Source: Shewanella nanhaiensis (GTDB lineage Bacteria; Pseudomonadota; Gammaproteobacteria; Enterobacterales; Shewanellaceae). Taken from it: DNA of 39,616 nt. Positions 23,294 through 32,515 of this stretch are shown here, one piece after another (position 1 is the first letter of the stretch; each line of letters opens with the position of its first letter). The notes beneath the pieces were generated by a model that had not been told where the DNA came from, made no database searches, and worked only from the letters and a program-made list of their open reading frames with translations. Location: positions 1 to 39,616 of the forward strand of contig NZ_JAHZST010000030.1 in NCBI RefSeq assembly GCF_019457885.1, given 5' to 3'. Position numbers and translations under genes: made by a program.

Positions 23294-25189
23294 TCAAGAC
23301 TGGGTGTGGTCTATCTCTTTTTGAGGCTCAGGCGTATAAACCATGACACGGTTACGCCCATCATTTTTTGCACGATAAAGTGCTTTATCTGCTTGTTCTA
23401 ACAACTTGGTTGGCTGAGTTTCAGATTGCATTATCTCTGAGCTAACACCGATACTAATGGTGAGCGGAATATCGATATTTTCCCAGCTAATAGGCAGATC
23501 ATAAATGGTTTTTCGTATCTGCTCAGCTACCTGTACCGCACCGGGCTGATCTGTGTTTGGCAATATAATAGCAAACTCTTCACCACCAAAACGTGACACC
23601 AGATCCGCTGGACGTTTTAATTTTTCTTTAAGTGTTTGAGCGATAAATCTTAAGATCTGATCGCCAGCCAAGTGACCGTAATTATCATTAATCGACTTAA
23701 AGCGGTCGATATCTAACATCAAAATAGCCATTGGTGTCTGTTGCCTTCGGCTTAATCTTCCTTCGGCTTGAAGGCGTTTATCGAAAGCGGCGCGGTTTTT
23801 AACACCAGTCAGACTATCGGTAGTCGCCTGCTCAGTGAGTTTTTGATTGGCCTCGTTAAGCTCCCTAAGTGCGATCTCTAACTCTAAGGTTCGCTCCTGT
23901 ACCATCTGCTCGAGCTTTTCATTGCTGTTAGCCTCGATAAGCAGCGCTTCCTCTTTGGTTTTACGTATTCTTTGAGATTGCAGTAGTGCTTCTTGTTGTG
24001 TCTGCAATTTTAATTTCCGCTCATCGTTATAACGAATTGCAAGAATACTGGCCATAAAGATGATCTCGAAGGTGAGGCCAACCATTAGCGGAGTTAGATG
24101 CTTAATCGGCAATGTGATTAATCCTAAGTAGGAGGAGCCTGTAATAAAGGATCCAATCAACATGCCGCTCCAGGCTAGTGTATAGAGCCGAGCCAGTTTA
24201 TGCCCTCTGATAGCCAGTATAGAGGCTATCCCCATTAGAAGAGTGGTCACTAAGAGGACTGAGATAATATTGATATATTGTGCCTGAGAGTACTCCAGCA
24301 TAGGCGTAATAAACAGTAGCAGCAGAGCGGCAGCTGAGCTGTAGCGGCATAATCTCAGCATAGGCAAGCTGTGATACTTAAGTAGCAGTACCTTCTCTGT
24401 AAACAGGATGGCAAAAAAGATACTCAGAGGCACAAGCGTGGTGATCATCAAGTGCTGCAACATGGGCCAGTCTGGCCAGATGAACCTAAACGCGAGCCCC
24501 TGGAGAGTAGCGACTAACAGAGTGACAGATAGGACGTAACCTGCATAGTAGCTGTAGCTGAACGAGCGTGATGTAATGGCAATGCAGAGGCTAAAGAAGC
24601 CAATAGCAGCAAGCGCACCCAGCTGAAAGCCTTTAGATAGCGCACTGGCTTCTGTGTGCTGGGCAAAGGCATTAGGGGACCACAAGCTCAGTGGTAAGTT
24701 GGCACTCCCCTCTGTATCGACCCTAATATAGAAGGTGTTCACGACCTCTGGAGCAAGTTTAAATGGATAGATAAACAGGTTATTGATAACTGGCCTTTGA
24801 TGGAAAGGGAAGGTATCGCCCACTTGGGTGTGATTGACCAGTTTATTCTGAGCAAAGTGATAGATATCTAGCTTATCTATATGGGGATTTCCCAGAGAGA
24901 GAAGTCGGTTGATTACCTGAGACTCTGCATTGTAAACGCTAAATTTGATCCAGAAAGGCTTAAGCGCAATATGGTTATTATCGCTTAGGGATAACCTATC
25001 CCACTGTGTTGTGCTGAACTTTCTTATTTGCTCAATACCATCCCCTTCAGACTCAAAGGTATAATAGAGCCAAGGGGAGATCCTTAAGCTTTTATCTGAA
25101 TCGCCACTTAGCGCAAGTAAGGTTTCCGATTTGAGCGGATAAGATAGGAGTAGAGTCAAGATGACTAAAATGAGATTTATCAGTTTCAT
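23294..25189 (-). CDS. Membrane diguanylate cyclase with 7TMR-DISM sensor
   Basis: Makes the second messenger c-di-GMP. A signal-like N-terminus is followed by a periplasmic 7TMR-DISMED2-type sensor (about 25-180), seven membrane helices (about 185-385), a coiled-coil linker (about 390-450) and a GGDEF domain (about 455-620). The active site reads RFGGEEF (about 533), and an RxxD inhibitory site (RPAD) stands at the correct distance before it, so the enzyme should be active and product-inhibited. Length 631. It starts eight bases after tatD and precedes hemB, as in other Shewanella, so it is probably read with the tat-tatD genes. c-di-GMP often governs giant adhesins, but no direct link to the secretion operon is shown here. 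Confidence 0.92.
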   Translation of the reverse strand: MKLINLILVILTLLLSYPLKSETLLALSGDSDKSLRISPWLYYTFESEGDGIEQIRKFSTTQWDRLSLSDNNHIALKPFWIKFSVYNAESQVINRLLSLGNPHIDKLDIYHFAQNKLVNHTQVGDTFPFHQRPVINNLFIYPFKLAPEVVNTFYIRVDTEGSANLPLSLWSPNAFAQHTEASALSKGFQLGALAAIGFFSLCIAITSRSFSYSYYAGYVLSVTLLVATLQGLAFRFIWPDWPMLQHLMITTLVPLSIFFAILFTEKVLLLKYHSLPMLRLCRYSSAAALLLLFITPMLEYSQAQYINIISVLLVTTLLMGIASILAIRGHKLARLYTLAWSGMLIGSFITGSSYLGLITLPIKHLTPLMVGLTFEIIFMASILAIRYNDERKLKLQTQQEALLQSQRIRKTKEEALLIEANSNEKLEQMVQERTLELEIALRELNEANQKLTEQATTDSLTGVKNRAAFDKRLQAEGRLSRRQQTPMAILMLDIDRFKSINDNYGHLAGDQILRFIAQTLKEKLKRPADLVSRFGGEEFAIILPNTDQPGAVQVAEQIRKTIYDLPISWENIDIPLTISIGVSSEIMQSETQPTKLLEQADKALYRAKNDGRNRVMVYTPEPQKEIDHTQS

Positions 25190-25197
25190 CTATCTGC

Positions 25198-25986
25198 TTA
25201 TAGCCCAAAAAACTTAACACTATTTTGGTAGGTTTTAGCGGCAAATTCTGTTGGGTTTTGCTCCCTAAGAGTTGCAATATATTGAGCGATATAGGGCAGA
25301 TGTTGGGGCTCATTCTTACTCGATTTAGGTTTTGGCTTCATGCTTCTAGGGAGAAGGTACGGACTGTCTGTTTCAATCAAAATGCGATCGTCAGGGATAT
25401 CACGAACCAGCTTAGCTAACTCTAAACCTCTGCGTTCATCACAGACCCAGCCAGTGATCCCCAAGTGTAGATCAAGCTCAAGATAGGCCTCCATGCTCTC
25501 TCTATTGCCTGTAAAGCAGTGAAGCAGGGCGTTGGTTAGTTCGCTACGATACTCTTTTAATATGGCAAGAAAGTCCTCATGGGCATCACGTTCATGCATC
25601 AGAACCGGAAGCTTGAGTTCAACTGCTAGAGCGAGTTGAGCACGAAAAGCCTCTCTCTGTTTTGCTCTTGGAGAGAAATCACGATTGTAATCTAGGCCGC
25701 ACTCACCAATGGCCACAACTTCAGCGGCTTGAGCAAGTACTCTGAGTTTATCTGCACTTGTATCGTCCCATTGGCTTGCTTGGTGGGGGTGAGTGCCAGC
25801 TGTAGAGTAGAGGGTTTTAGGGTATTGCCGACATAAGCTGATCGCTTGCTGGCTTTCATTTAAGTCGCTGCCAATAACAATAAGCGGTGAAACCCCATGG
25901 GCCACCGCTCGTTGAATTACTTCATCACAATTTTTTTCTAGGGCGCTGCCAATAAGATTGACAGCGATGTCTATGTGCTCGGACAT
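25198..25986 (-). CDS. tatD: TatD-family metal-dependent deoxyribonuclease
   Basis: Cytoplasmic TIM-barrel nuclease of 262 residues. Family motifs in order: DIAVNL at the N-terminus (the TatD form rather than the HxHLD form of paralogues), STAGTHPHQ, AIGECGLDYNRD, PVLMHERDAHEDF, ALLHCFTG and ILIETDSPYL. These supply the His, Glu and Asp metal ligands. Its ATG shares an A with the stop of the preceding gene (TAATG), so translation is probably coupled. It lies downstream of tatC, the classical place, although TatD is not needed for Tat export. Confidence 0.93.
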   Translation of the reverse strand: MSEHIDIAVNLIGSALEKNCDEVIQRAVAHGVSPLIVIGSDLNESQQAISLCRQYPKTLYSTAGTHPHQASQWDDTSADKLRVLAQAAEVVAIGECGLDYNRDFSPRAKQREAFRAQLALAVELKLPVLMHERDAHEDFLAILKEYRSELTNALLHCFTGNRESMEAYLELDLHLGITGWVCDERRGLELAKLVRDIPDDRILIETDSPYLLPRSMKPKPKSSKNEPQHLPYIAQYIATLREQNPTEFAAKTYQNSVKFFGL

Positions 25987-26471
25987 TATTTTAGACGTTT
26001 AACACGGATTGTAGAGTTGCGATCATCTGAGCCAAGTATAAAGGAACCTAAAGCGGCTTTTTCAATAAACACGTTCTGGTTAACTTTGACCTTGAAACGA
26101 CGTCCATCGGTTTGCTTCCAGACCTGACCATTGGTAAAGCTTAGCTTTAATGCGCCATAAGGGTCTTTCTTGACTGAAGCAACCTCAAGATAGATCTTTT
26201 CAATAGCATCAGCTTTCTCTTTCTTTAGGTTGCCAAACTCATCCTCTACGTTGGCAGGCAGTGTGACAGGAACAGCTGTCACTGTCGCAGCTCCTGTAAC
26301 AGGAGGAGTTGCAGGCCCTTTAGTTTTGACTCTTTGTGCAAGTGCATCGTAACAGATAAGCCTATCTAGCTTATCTGTATTTGCGGCGCAGGCTGATAGT
26401 TGTTGTTCTATACCTGCAGTGGCATTTGCCGATACTAAGATGGCGGCTGCGGTGATCCAACGTAAACGCAT
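25986..26471 (-). CDS. Small secreted protein of unknown function in the tat cluster
   Basis: 161 residues with an N-terminal signal sequence (MRLRWITAAAILVSANATA) and then a segment with two Cys, CAANTDKLDRLICYDALAQR. The (R)LxCYDxLA motif occurs in several periplasmic proteins, but I know no function for this one. A Pro/Thr/Val-rich linker (about 52-75) precedes a C-terminal domain with KLSFTNGQVWKQTDGRRFKVK, ending basic (IRVKRLK). It sits between tatC (56-bp gap) and tatD (stop/start overlap). Role not assigned. Confidence 0.7.
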   Translation of the reverse strand: MRLRWITAAAILVSANATAGIEQQLSACAANTDKLDRLICYDALAQRVKTKGPATPPVTGAATVTAVPVTLPANVEDEFGNLKKEKADAIEKIYLEVASVKKDPYGALKLSFTNGQVWKQTDGRRFKVKVNQNVFIEKAALGSFILGSDDRNSTIRVKRLK

Positions 26472-26527
26472 TGATATATTCCCTTTTAATATGCGAGCAT
26501 CATGCCTGAGTTGCTAATTAAGTGCTC

Positions 26528-27298
26528 TTACTTAGCTTCTTGGCCAGGTTCATCCTGTTTTTCTTGCTCGTCTTCATCTTCTTCATCCTTTTTACTGTAG
26601 AAACGAGCAGCAATCAATCCCCCTTCAAATAATATCAGCATAGGAACCGCTAACATGGTTTGAGAAATGATGTCTGGAGGAGTTAATAGCATGCCGATAA
26701 CGAAGGCACCGACTATGATGTAGGGGCGTTTCGCTTTTAGATCATCAGGTGTGGTAACACCAGCCCAGCATAGTAGTACTACGGCGATTGGGATCTCGAA
26801 GGCTAAACCAAAGGCAAAGAAAAGCTTAAGGATAAAGCTTAGGTAACTGGTGATATCGGTTGCGACCTGTACTCCCTCTGGTGCAACGCTAGTAAAGAAG
26901 CCGAAAACAACAGGGAAAACAACATAGTAAGCAAAGGCTATACCCAGATAAAACAGCAGGGTACTGCTGGCAAGCAGCGGCATCATTAAACGCTTTTCGT
27001 GTTTATACAGACCTGGTGCAATAAAAGACCAGATCTGGAACAGGACATAGGGGATAGCGATGAAAAAAGCCAGAACCAGTGTTAGCTTAAACGGAGCGAA
27101 AAAGGGGGCGGCGACATCGGTCGCGATCATGCTACTGGCTTCAGGCATCACATCCATAAGTGGGGTTGCCACATAATGGTAGATATCATTAGACCAATAG
27201 GCCATACAGGCAAATACCAATATCACACTGGCGATGGCTCGGAGTAATCTGGTTCGTAGTTCAAGTAAATGACTAATAAGAGGCTGCTGTTGAGACAT
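26528..27298 (-). CDS. tatC: Sec-independent protein translocase TatC
   Basis: Polytopic inner-membrane core of the twin-arginine exporter, which binds the RR signal peptide together with TatB. It has 256 residues with six membrane helices and the family motifs HLLELRTRLLRA at the N-terminus, FAPFKLTLVLAFF and IWSFIAPGLYKHEKR in the first cytoplasmic loop region (containing the conserved Glu), and FALAFEIP-like FGLAFEIPIAVVLL. The C-terminal tail is strongly acidic and Gln-rich (from about 235). It starts three bases after the tatB stop. Confidence 0.97.
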   Translation of the reverse strand: MSQQQPLISHLLELRTRLLRAIASVILVFACMAYWSNDIYHYVATPLMDVMPEASSMIATDVAAPFFAPFKLTLVLAFFIAIPYVLFQIWSFIAPGLYKHEKRLMMPLLASSTLLFYLGIAFAYYVVFPVVFGFFTSVAPEGVQVATDITSYLSFILKLFFAFGLAFEIPIAVVLLCWAGVTTPDDLKAKRPYIIVGAFVIGMLLTPPDIISQTMLAVPMLILFEGGLIAARFYSKKDEEDEDEQEKQDEPGQEAK

Positions 27299-27301
27299 GG
27301 A

Positions 27302-27700
27302 CTACCTGTTAGATTTGTCTGGGTTAGCGCTAACCTCAGCTGTGGGAGCCTCTGAAGGAGTACTTTCCGATGGCGCAGAGCTGCTGGCCGAAGGTGTTTC
27401 TTCTATCTTATAAGGACGATTAACAGACTGAGCCGCTTCTTTTAATTGATCGATTGAATCCTGCAACTCTGGTGAAAGATCTTTAAGACCTTGATTCTCA
27501 GCTTTTTTCAAATCTGAATGCAGTTGCTCAATTTTGAGTTCCTGCTCAAGCTCATCTTTAACTGAGTTAGCCATACGTTTCATGGCTCGGATCCAGCCTG
27601 TTATTGAGCGAACTGCAACCGGAAGTCTTTCAGGGCCAAGCACAACTAGCCCTAAAATACCGATCAACAGCAGTTCCATAAAGCCAATACCGTCGAACAT
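27302..27700 (-). CDS. tatB: Sec-independent protein translocase TatB
   Basis: Single-span membrane component of the Tat receptor complex, 132 residues. The helix begins MFDGIGFMELLLIGILGLVVLGPERLPV, with the TatB-type GPERLP hinge after it, then an amphipathic helix and a charged, Ser/Ala/Pro-rich tail. It starts six bases after tatA ends. The expected ribosome site is poor: the bases directly before the ATG are CCTCCT, the complement of a Shine-Dalgarno, and the nearest AGG lies about 13 nt upstream. Confidence 0.95.
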   Translation of the reverse strand: MFDGIGFMELLLIGILGLVVLGPERLPVAVRSITGWIRAMKRMANSVKDELEQELKIEQLHSDLKKAENQGLKDLSPELQDSIDQLKEAAQSVNRPYKIEETPSASSSAPSESTPSEAPTAEVSANPDKSNR

Positions 27701-27706
27701 AGGAGG

Positions 27707-27958
27707 TTATACCTGTTCTTTATCCTTGGTTTCTGTCTTCTTCTCAGCGTTTGGAGCTGTCTTCTCTACGCTAGGAGTCGCTTTTTCTGATGCAGTCTCT
27801 TCCAGAGCCTTCTTCTCTTCTTCTGAAGACATGGCGTTCTTGAAGCCTTTAACTGCGCCACCTAAGTCACCACCAAGAGAACGTAACTTCTTAGTTCCAA
27901 ACAATAAAATTACGATCACTGCTATGATCAGAAGTTGCCAAATACCCATGTTACCCAT
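27707..27958 (-). CDS. tatA: Sec-independent protein translocase TatA
   Basis: Pore-forming Tat component, 83 residues. One membrane helix (IWQLLIIAVIVILLFGTKKLR) is followed by the FGTKKLRSLGGDLGGAVKGFKNAM amphipathic helix typical of TatA, then a charged tail. The ATG at 27958 follows GAGGAAAATTTC at good distance; an ATG three codons later is possible. First of tatABC, 61 bp after ubiB. The same genes follow one another in Shewanella oneidensis. Confidence 0.96.
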   Translation of the reverse strand: MGNMGIWQLLIIAVIVILLFGTKKLRSLGGDLGGAVKGFKNAMSSEEEKKALEETASEKATPSVEKTAPNAEKKTETKDKEQV

Positions 27959-28019
27959 GAAATTTTCCTCAAAAATATGTCTATAGTTCTATTATGAACT
28001 TATGGTTTATTAGTGCTAG

Positions 28020-29669
28020 CTAAAATTTGCGTTTTTTTGGTCTAGATCGCCATCCTAGTAGCCAGAGTACAACTCCTACAGTGATACTGCCATAGGAGGC
28101 CCATAGTGTAGCGTTTTGATTAAACAAAATCGTGCCGCAGATCACTAAAACCGCTGATGTGATTAAAAGGTAGTTACTTTTATGGGCTTTCTGCTGCTGT
28201 TTTAGATAGCGATCTAGCATCTGGTTCTGAGATTTGACGAAGTTTCTGCCCATTTTCAGATTGTCGTAAACCAGCTCTGGCAGTTCAGGGAGCTTATCAG
28301 CCCAATAGGGGAACTCTTTTTTGATCTTACTTGCCATCCCTTTAGGACCAACCTGCTCAGACATCCACTGTTCAAGGAAAGGTTTCGCTGTCTGCCACAG
28401 ATCCAGTTGCGGATAGAGCTGACGGCCTAGACCTTCGATATAGAGTAAAGTTTTTTCTAAGAGCACCAATTGGGGCTGAACAACCATGTCGAAACGTCTT
28501 GCTGTGCGGAACAGCTCAAGGAGAACATGGCCGAATGAGATCTCATCCAGCGGCTTATTGAACATAGGCTCACAGACGACTTTGACTGCCTGCTCAAATG
28601 CCGCTATATCGGTATCTGGCGATACCCAGCCTGACTCGATATAGAGCTGAGCAATTCTGTGGTAATCACGGTTAAAGAAGGCGAGGAAATTCTCAGCTAG
28701 GTAGCGCTTATCCTCTTCGGTTAGCGTGCCCATGATGCCGCAATCTAAACCGATGTAGTAGGGATCTTCCGGGTGCTCCCGACTGACAAAAATATTGCCT
28801 GGGTGCATATCCGCGTGAAAAAAGTTATCCCTGAAGACTTGAGTGAAAAAGAGTTCGACCCCTCTCTCTGCCAACACCTTGAGGTTGGTGCCTTGTGCTT
28901 TTAAGGCCGCCATATCAGACACTGGAATGCCATCGATCCGCTCCATCACGATCAAACGTGTAAAGCAGAGCTCTTCATACATATAGGGAATATACAGGGA
29001 GCCAGAATCTAAAAAGTTATTTCTTAATTTGACGGCATTGAGCGCCTCAAGTTTAAGGTTAAGCTCACCCTCAATGGTGGTGCGGTAATCTTCAACCACT
29101 TCCGCTGGACGCAGACGATTGCCATGACCGAGTACTGTTTCAAGAAAATTGGCCGCCTGGGACATTAAATGCAAATCAGCGTCTACCTGAGCCTCAACAT
29201 TCGGTCTTAACACCTTTAGTACTACTGCTTTGCCGTTGGACTTTAGCGTGGCGGTATGAACCTGAGAAATAGAAGCTGAAGCTAAGGGAGTATTGTCAAA
29301 ATCATCTAAATAGGTGTCGATTGAAGTACCCAGCTCAAGCTCGATCATCTCTCTAGCAATGGATGAATCGAAGGGGGGAACTCTATCTTGCAACATTGCC
29401 AGTTCTTCTGCCCACTCATCGTCGAGTAGATCCCGCCTAGTTGAGAGCATCTGGCCAAACTTGATATAGACAGGGCCAAGTTCCTGCATGGCAAGCTTTA
29501 ACCGCTCTCCACCAACTTTATCTTTATGCTGGTTGCGCAACCAAAATAGGGTGCAGCGTAGCAGTCTGAAGTACCATGGCTTAACTTTTGAGGGAATTAA
29601 TTCATCTAGACCGTAATGAAGGGCCGTCTTGATAACTTGATAAGCACGCCTGATGCTGGTGACTGTCAT
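28020..29669 (-). CDS. ubiB: Ubiquinone biosynthesis regulatory protein kinase-like UbiB
   Basis: Member of the ABC1/ADCK/UbiB atypical kinase-like family needed for ubiquinone synthesis. 549 residues. The KxGQ motif appears as YIKFGQMLSTR, the alanine-rich loop as ASASISQVH, the metal-binding motif as HADMHPGNI with GLDCGIMG, and two C-terminal membrane helices follow (about 500-543). It overlaps ubiJ by four bases (ATGA). Confidence 0.97.
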   Translation of the reverse strand: MTVTSIRRAYQVIKTALHYGLDELIPSKVKPWYFRLLRCTLFWLRNQHKDKVGGERLKLAMQELGPVYIKFGQMLSTRRDLLDDEWAEELAMLQDRVPPFDSSIAREMIELELGTSIDTYLDDFDNTPLASASISQVHTATLKSNGKAVVLKVLRPNVEAQVDADLHLMSQAANFLETVLGHGNRLRPAEVVEDYRTTIEGELNLKLEALNAVKLRNNFLDSGSLYIPYMYEELCFTRLIVMERIDGIPVSDMAALKAQGTNLKVLAERGVELFFTQVFRDNFFHADMHPGNIFVSREHPEDPYYIGLDCGIMGTLTEEDKRYLAENFLAFFNRDYHRIAQLYIESGWVSPDTDIAAFEQAVKVVCEPMFNKPLDEISFGHVLLELFRTARRFDMVVQPQLVLLEKTLLYIEGLGRQLYPQLDLWQTAKPFLEQWMSEQVGPKGMASKIKKEFPYWADKLPELPELVYDNLKMGRNFVKSQNQMLDRYLKQQQKAHKSNYLLITSAVLVICGTILFNQNATLWASYGSITVGVVLWLLGWRSRPKKRKF

Positions 29670-30289
29670 GTGTTAGCTTTTGCTCTACTTTGTAGGTTAT
29701 TAATACGTTTCTCTATGGCGTCGATATCGGCCACCAGATCATCGATTCTATCACCTAAGTAGACAAATTCTATCGCATGGGGCGCCAATTTATACTCTTC
29801 GGTGGTTAATTGACCGACATGGCTACGACTCTGGCGAAATATATGTGTGATATCATTTTTTGCCTGCTCTAGGCCTGTTATCAGCATATGTGTCGGGGCA
29901 TCGCCTATATATTTTGACAGAGGCTCTGCAAAGTCGAATTCAACTTTTTGCAGAAAGTGACTAAAGGTTTGCAGCAGATTTAGATCGCCCTCCAAGCTTA
30001 ATTTATCTTGTTTAATAAGCTCGGTGAGGTTCGCACCTTCGGTTAGCTGGTAAAGGGTGGTGATGTCAGCATTCACCTTAGTGGTGACTTCCCCCTCATA
30101 TTTGCCCAAGACCTGTATCTCTTTGGCAAACACGAGGTAGATAGGCCAGCTAAGCTGGCTCAATTGGATACAGAGCACTTTTCCATGAAGTGAACGCAGC
30201 TTTGCGTATTCATCGGGAGATTGGGCGATAACTTGCTTTAAAGCCGTTTCCAGAGCTGCACTGAGAAGCAAAGCGAATTCACGTTTCAT
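29666..30289 (-). CDS. ubiJ: Ubiquinone biosynthesis accessory factor UbiJ
   Basis: 207 residues with an N-terminal SCP2 lipid-binding domain (about 15-110) and a C-terminal coiled coil ending IDAIEKRINNLQSR. UbiJ binds ubiquinone precursors and helps assemble the soluble Ubi complex. It lies between ubiE (11-bp gap) and ubiB (4-bp overlap), the conserved gammaproteobacterial order. Confidence 0.94.
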   Translation of the reverse strand: MKREFALLLSAALETALKQVIAQSPDEYAKLRSLHGKVLCIQLSQLSWPIYLVFAKEIQVLGKYEGEVTTKVNADITTLYQLTEGANLTELIKQDKLSLEGDLNLLQTFSHFLQKVEFDFAEPLSKYIGDAPTHMLITGLEQAKNDITHIFRQSRSHVGQLTTEEYKLAPHAIEFVYLGDRIDDLVADIDAIEKRINNLQSRAKANT

Positions 30290-30300
30290 GGTTTTTCCAA

Positions 30301-31056
30301 TTAGAATTTGTAGCCCTTATGTAGCGCAACAATACCGTCAGTCATGTTGGTGTATTCGACCTGTTCAAAGCCTGCATCGACCATCATACCTTTTAGGGTC
30401 TCTTGATCTGGATGCATTCTGATTGATTCAGCTAAATACTCATAGCTTTCAGCATCCTGAGTGATTAATGCGCCCATTTTTGGCATCACTTTAAAGCTGT
30501 AAAGGTCGTAGACCTTGCGCATCACATCATGCTTAGGCTTTGAAAACTCAAGGACTAGTAGCTTTCCACCTGGCTTGAGTACACGCAGCATAGAGCGGAT
30601 AGCCGCATCTTTATCTGTGACGTTACGTAGTCCAAAGGCGATAGTAATGATATCGAAGTGGTTATCTGGAAAAGGTAGGGCTTCGGCATTAGCCTGAACA
30701 TAGTTCACATTACCAACTATCCCTTTGTCTCTTAACTTCTCGCGACCAACCTTCAGCATAGAGTCATTGATATCGGCAAGGGTGACCTGGCCTTTATCTC
30801 CTACAAGATGCGAAAACTTAGCGGTAAGATCGCCTGTTCCGCCAGCAAGGTCCAGTACCTTCATGCCTGGGCGAGCGCCTGCACTTTCGATAGTGAAACG
30901 CTTCCACATACGGTGGATACCAAAGGACATGACATCGTTCATGATGTCATATTTGGCTGCGACAGAATGAAAAACACCAGCAACCATGTCGGCCTTTTGA
31001 TCGCTTTCAACTGTTTTGTAACCGAAATGGGTACTGTTTGGTGTGCCCTCTGACAT
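30301..31056 (-). CDS. ubiE: Ubiquinone/menaquinone C-methyltransferase UbiE
   Basis: SAM-dependent methyltransferase acting in both ubiquinone and menaquinone synthesis. 251 residues. Motif I is VLDLAGGTGDLT (about 68-79), and the family signatures YDIMNDVMSFGIHRMWK and ITIAFGLRNVTD are present; the C-terminus GIVALHKGYKF is typical. First gene of the minus-strand ubiE-ubiJ-ubiB-tatABC run, so a promoter is expected in 31057-31260. Confidence 0.98.
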   Translation of the reverse strand: MSEGTPNSTHFGYKTVESDQKADMVAGVFHSVAAKYDIMNDVMSFGIHRMWKRFTIESAGARPGMKVLDLAGGTGDLTAKFSHLVGDKGQVTLADINDSMLKVGREKLRDKGIVGNVNYVQANAEALPFPDNHFDIITIAFGLRNVTDKDAAIRSMLRVLKPGGKLLVLEFSKPKHDVMRKVYDLYSFKVMPKMGALITQDAESYEYLAESIRMHPDQETLKGMMVDAGFEQVEYTNMTDGIVALHKGYKF

Positions 31057-31316
31057 CTATGTCTTCCTATTGATTAAAATATTATTTATGAGTTTAAGTC
31101 ATTCAATCAAGCTGCAATATAACTCATCAACCACATTGTGAGCTAGGTGAGCTATCTGCATCTGGATTTGTCGAAAATGTGTGCTAGCGCAGAGTTTCGC
31201 AAAACAGACTGGGCATTATACCCAAACTACTTTAATAAGCGAGTTTCAGAGTTTGCTTAATTATCCACCATTGGAAGCAGAATAAGCTCCAATGGTGGTA
31301 TTGAGTGGCTTAGTGA
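31057..31316. other. Intergenic region with ubiE promoter space and a long hairpin
   Basis: 260 bp between ubiE and the arginase-family gene, AT-rich near ubiE. At 31266-31299 a 10-bp stem (CCACCATTGG with CCAATGGTGG) extends by 3 bp after a bulged A. It lies just past the hydrolase stop and could end that transcript, although no strong T-run follows. I see no clear promoter boxes. Confidence 0.45.
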
Positions 31317-32360
31317 TTAGTTTAGCTGTTGTGATTGCTCTCGGCCCTGAATATAAGCGTAGATAAGCTCGCTGATACTCTGTCCGGTTTCACGATAACC
31401 AGCTTGCAGCCCAGCGACATGGCAACTAGGGGCTGCCTCGGCCAGATGAAGGTATGCACAGGGAGTATGTCTGGCTACTGTGTAGACATAGTGTAGCGCG
31501 TCCAGTAGTGGGATCCCCGCAGCTGTTGAAGCACTGCTTGGCATATTCGTGATGGCATCTAGATCGAGCTCTAGTGCCACTGGCAGCTGACTATTGTTGA
31601 GTTTAGTCACTATCTCCTCTAGCGCCGATGTTAAACTCATTTCGCGGCGTATCCAGATAGATTGGAGTGTATGCCATCCTCCACCAAAGCTACTGAGCTG
31701 CTCTAAGGTCTCTTCACTATTTTTTAGCTCATGCATGCCAAGTACGTGGTAGTAACCTAGTGCCTCACTGGCTGCCGCGTAACTAAAACCATTACCACTA
31801 TGGCGTCCTTCTCGGGGGCGAAAATCACTGTGGGGGTCTAGATTCACCGCCGCTACTTTCTTGTTATGGCTCTGCTTTGCGGCCATCAAAAGTCCGTACG
31901 CATTATTATGGCCACCACCAATGACAATAGGTTCAAGCCCAGCTTGCATGACTTGTTCCGCTATCTCTATGACTCGGGTGTCCAGCTGCTCTACATTTGC
32001 TCTGAGTGATTGGGTGGCAGCTTCTTCACTAAGCTGAAGATCGTCGGTTTTTATCTGGCCTAACACTAAACAGCTTTTGCCGTCGAAGAAGCGGTTTGAC
32101 TGCAGATTTAGGAACTGAGCCATCGCAGCCTCAAATGCGTCGGTTGCGCCGCCGCGACCTAAATTGGCACGAGGACCGATATCTTCCCCAATACCAAAGA
32201 TGGCAAATCTAGCGCCTTTAAGCTTCGCCTTGGCTAGTGTCTCTTTTAAGACTGCGCTTTCATCGTGGGTCAATACTGTTTGAGCCAACTTGGTTTCACC
32301 TTCTCTAGGGGTGACGAGTTGTCGGCAATGTTGCGAGGTAAAAGGGAGCAGGTATTGCAT
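31317..32360 (-). CDS. hutG: Arginase-family hydrolase, probably formimidoylglutamase
   Basis: Binuclear manganese ureohydrolase fold, 347 residues. Metal motifs in order: IVIGGGHNNAYG (about 145-155, GGGHNN in place of GGDHS), NLDPHSDFRPREG (about 173-185) and ELDLDAI (about 263-269). The GGGHNN and PHSDFRPREGRHSGNGFSYA forms point to the formimidoylglutamase (HutG) branch, which releases formamide and glutamate in histidine breakdown, rather than arginase or agmatinase. It stands alone, without hutU, hutH or hutI beside it, so the exact substrate is inferred. Transcribed away from the S9 peptidase gene. Confidence 0.75.
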   Translation of the reverse strand: MQYLLPFTSQHCRQLVTPREGETKLAQTVLTHDESAVLKETLAKAKLKGARFAIFGIGEDIGPRANLGRGGATDAFEAAMAQFLNLQSNRFFDGKSCLVLGQIKTDDLQLSEEAATQSLRANVEQLDTRVIEIAEQVMQAGLEPIVIGGGHNNAYGLLMAAKQSHNKKVAAVNLDPHSDFRPREGRHSGNGFSYAAASEALGYYHVLGMHELKNSEETLEQLSSFGGGWHTLQSIWIRREMSLTSALEEIVTKLNNSQLPVALELDLDAITNMPSSASTAAGIPLLDALHYVYTVARHTPCAYLHLAEAAPSCHVAGLQAGYRETGQSISELIYAYIQGREQSQQLN

Positions 32361-32515
32361 ATTGGTCTAGTTCTTATTTTTGATGCCTATGCCCTATATT
32401 GTGGCTTAATGTGGGAATTGAAGGCAATGAAAGAATCCTTATGTTAAAGAGTCATACAAAAGCATTAACATTATGTTAGTTTATCATTTTTGTAATATCT
32501 CTAATTGAGGCAAGG
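32361..32515. promoter_or_regulatory. Divergent promoter region, hutG-like gene and S9 peptidase
   Basis: 155 bp of AT-rich DNA between two divergent starts must carry both promoters. A GAGGCAAGG ribosome site lies directly before the peptidase ATG. I could not fix -35/-10 boxes with confidence. Confidence 0.4.

Noticed and set aside
25092..25313. Minus-strand frame of 73 codons across the tatD/GGDEF junction
   Set aside because: It overlaps the ends of two well-supported genes in another frame and has no features of its own.
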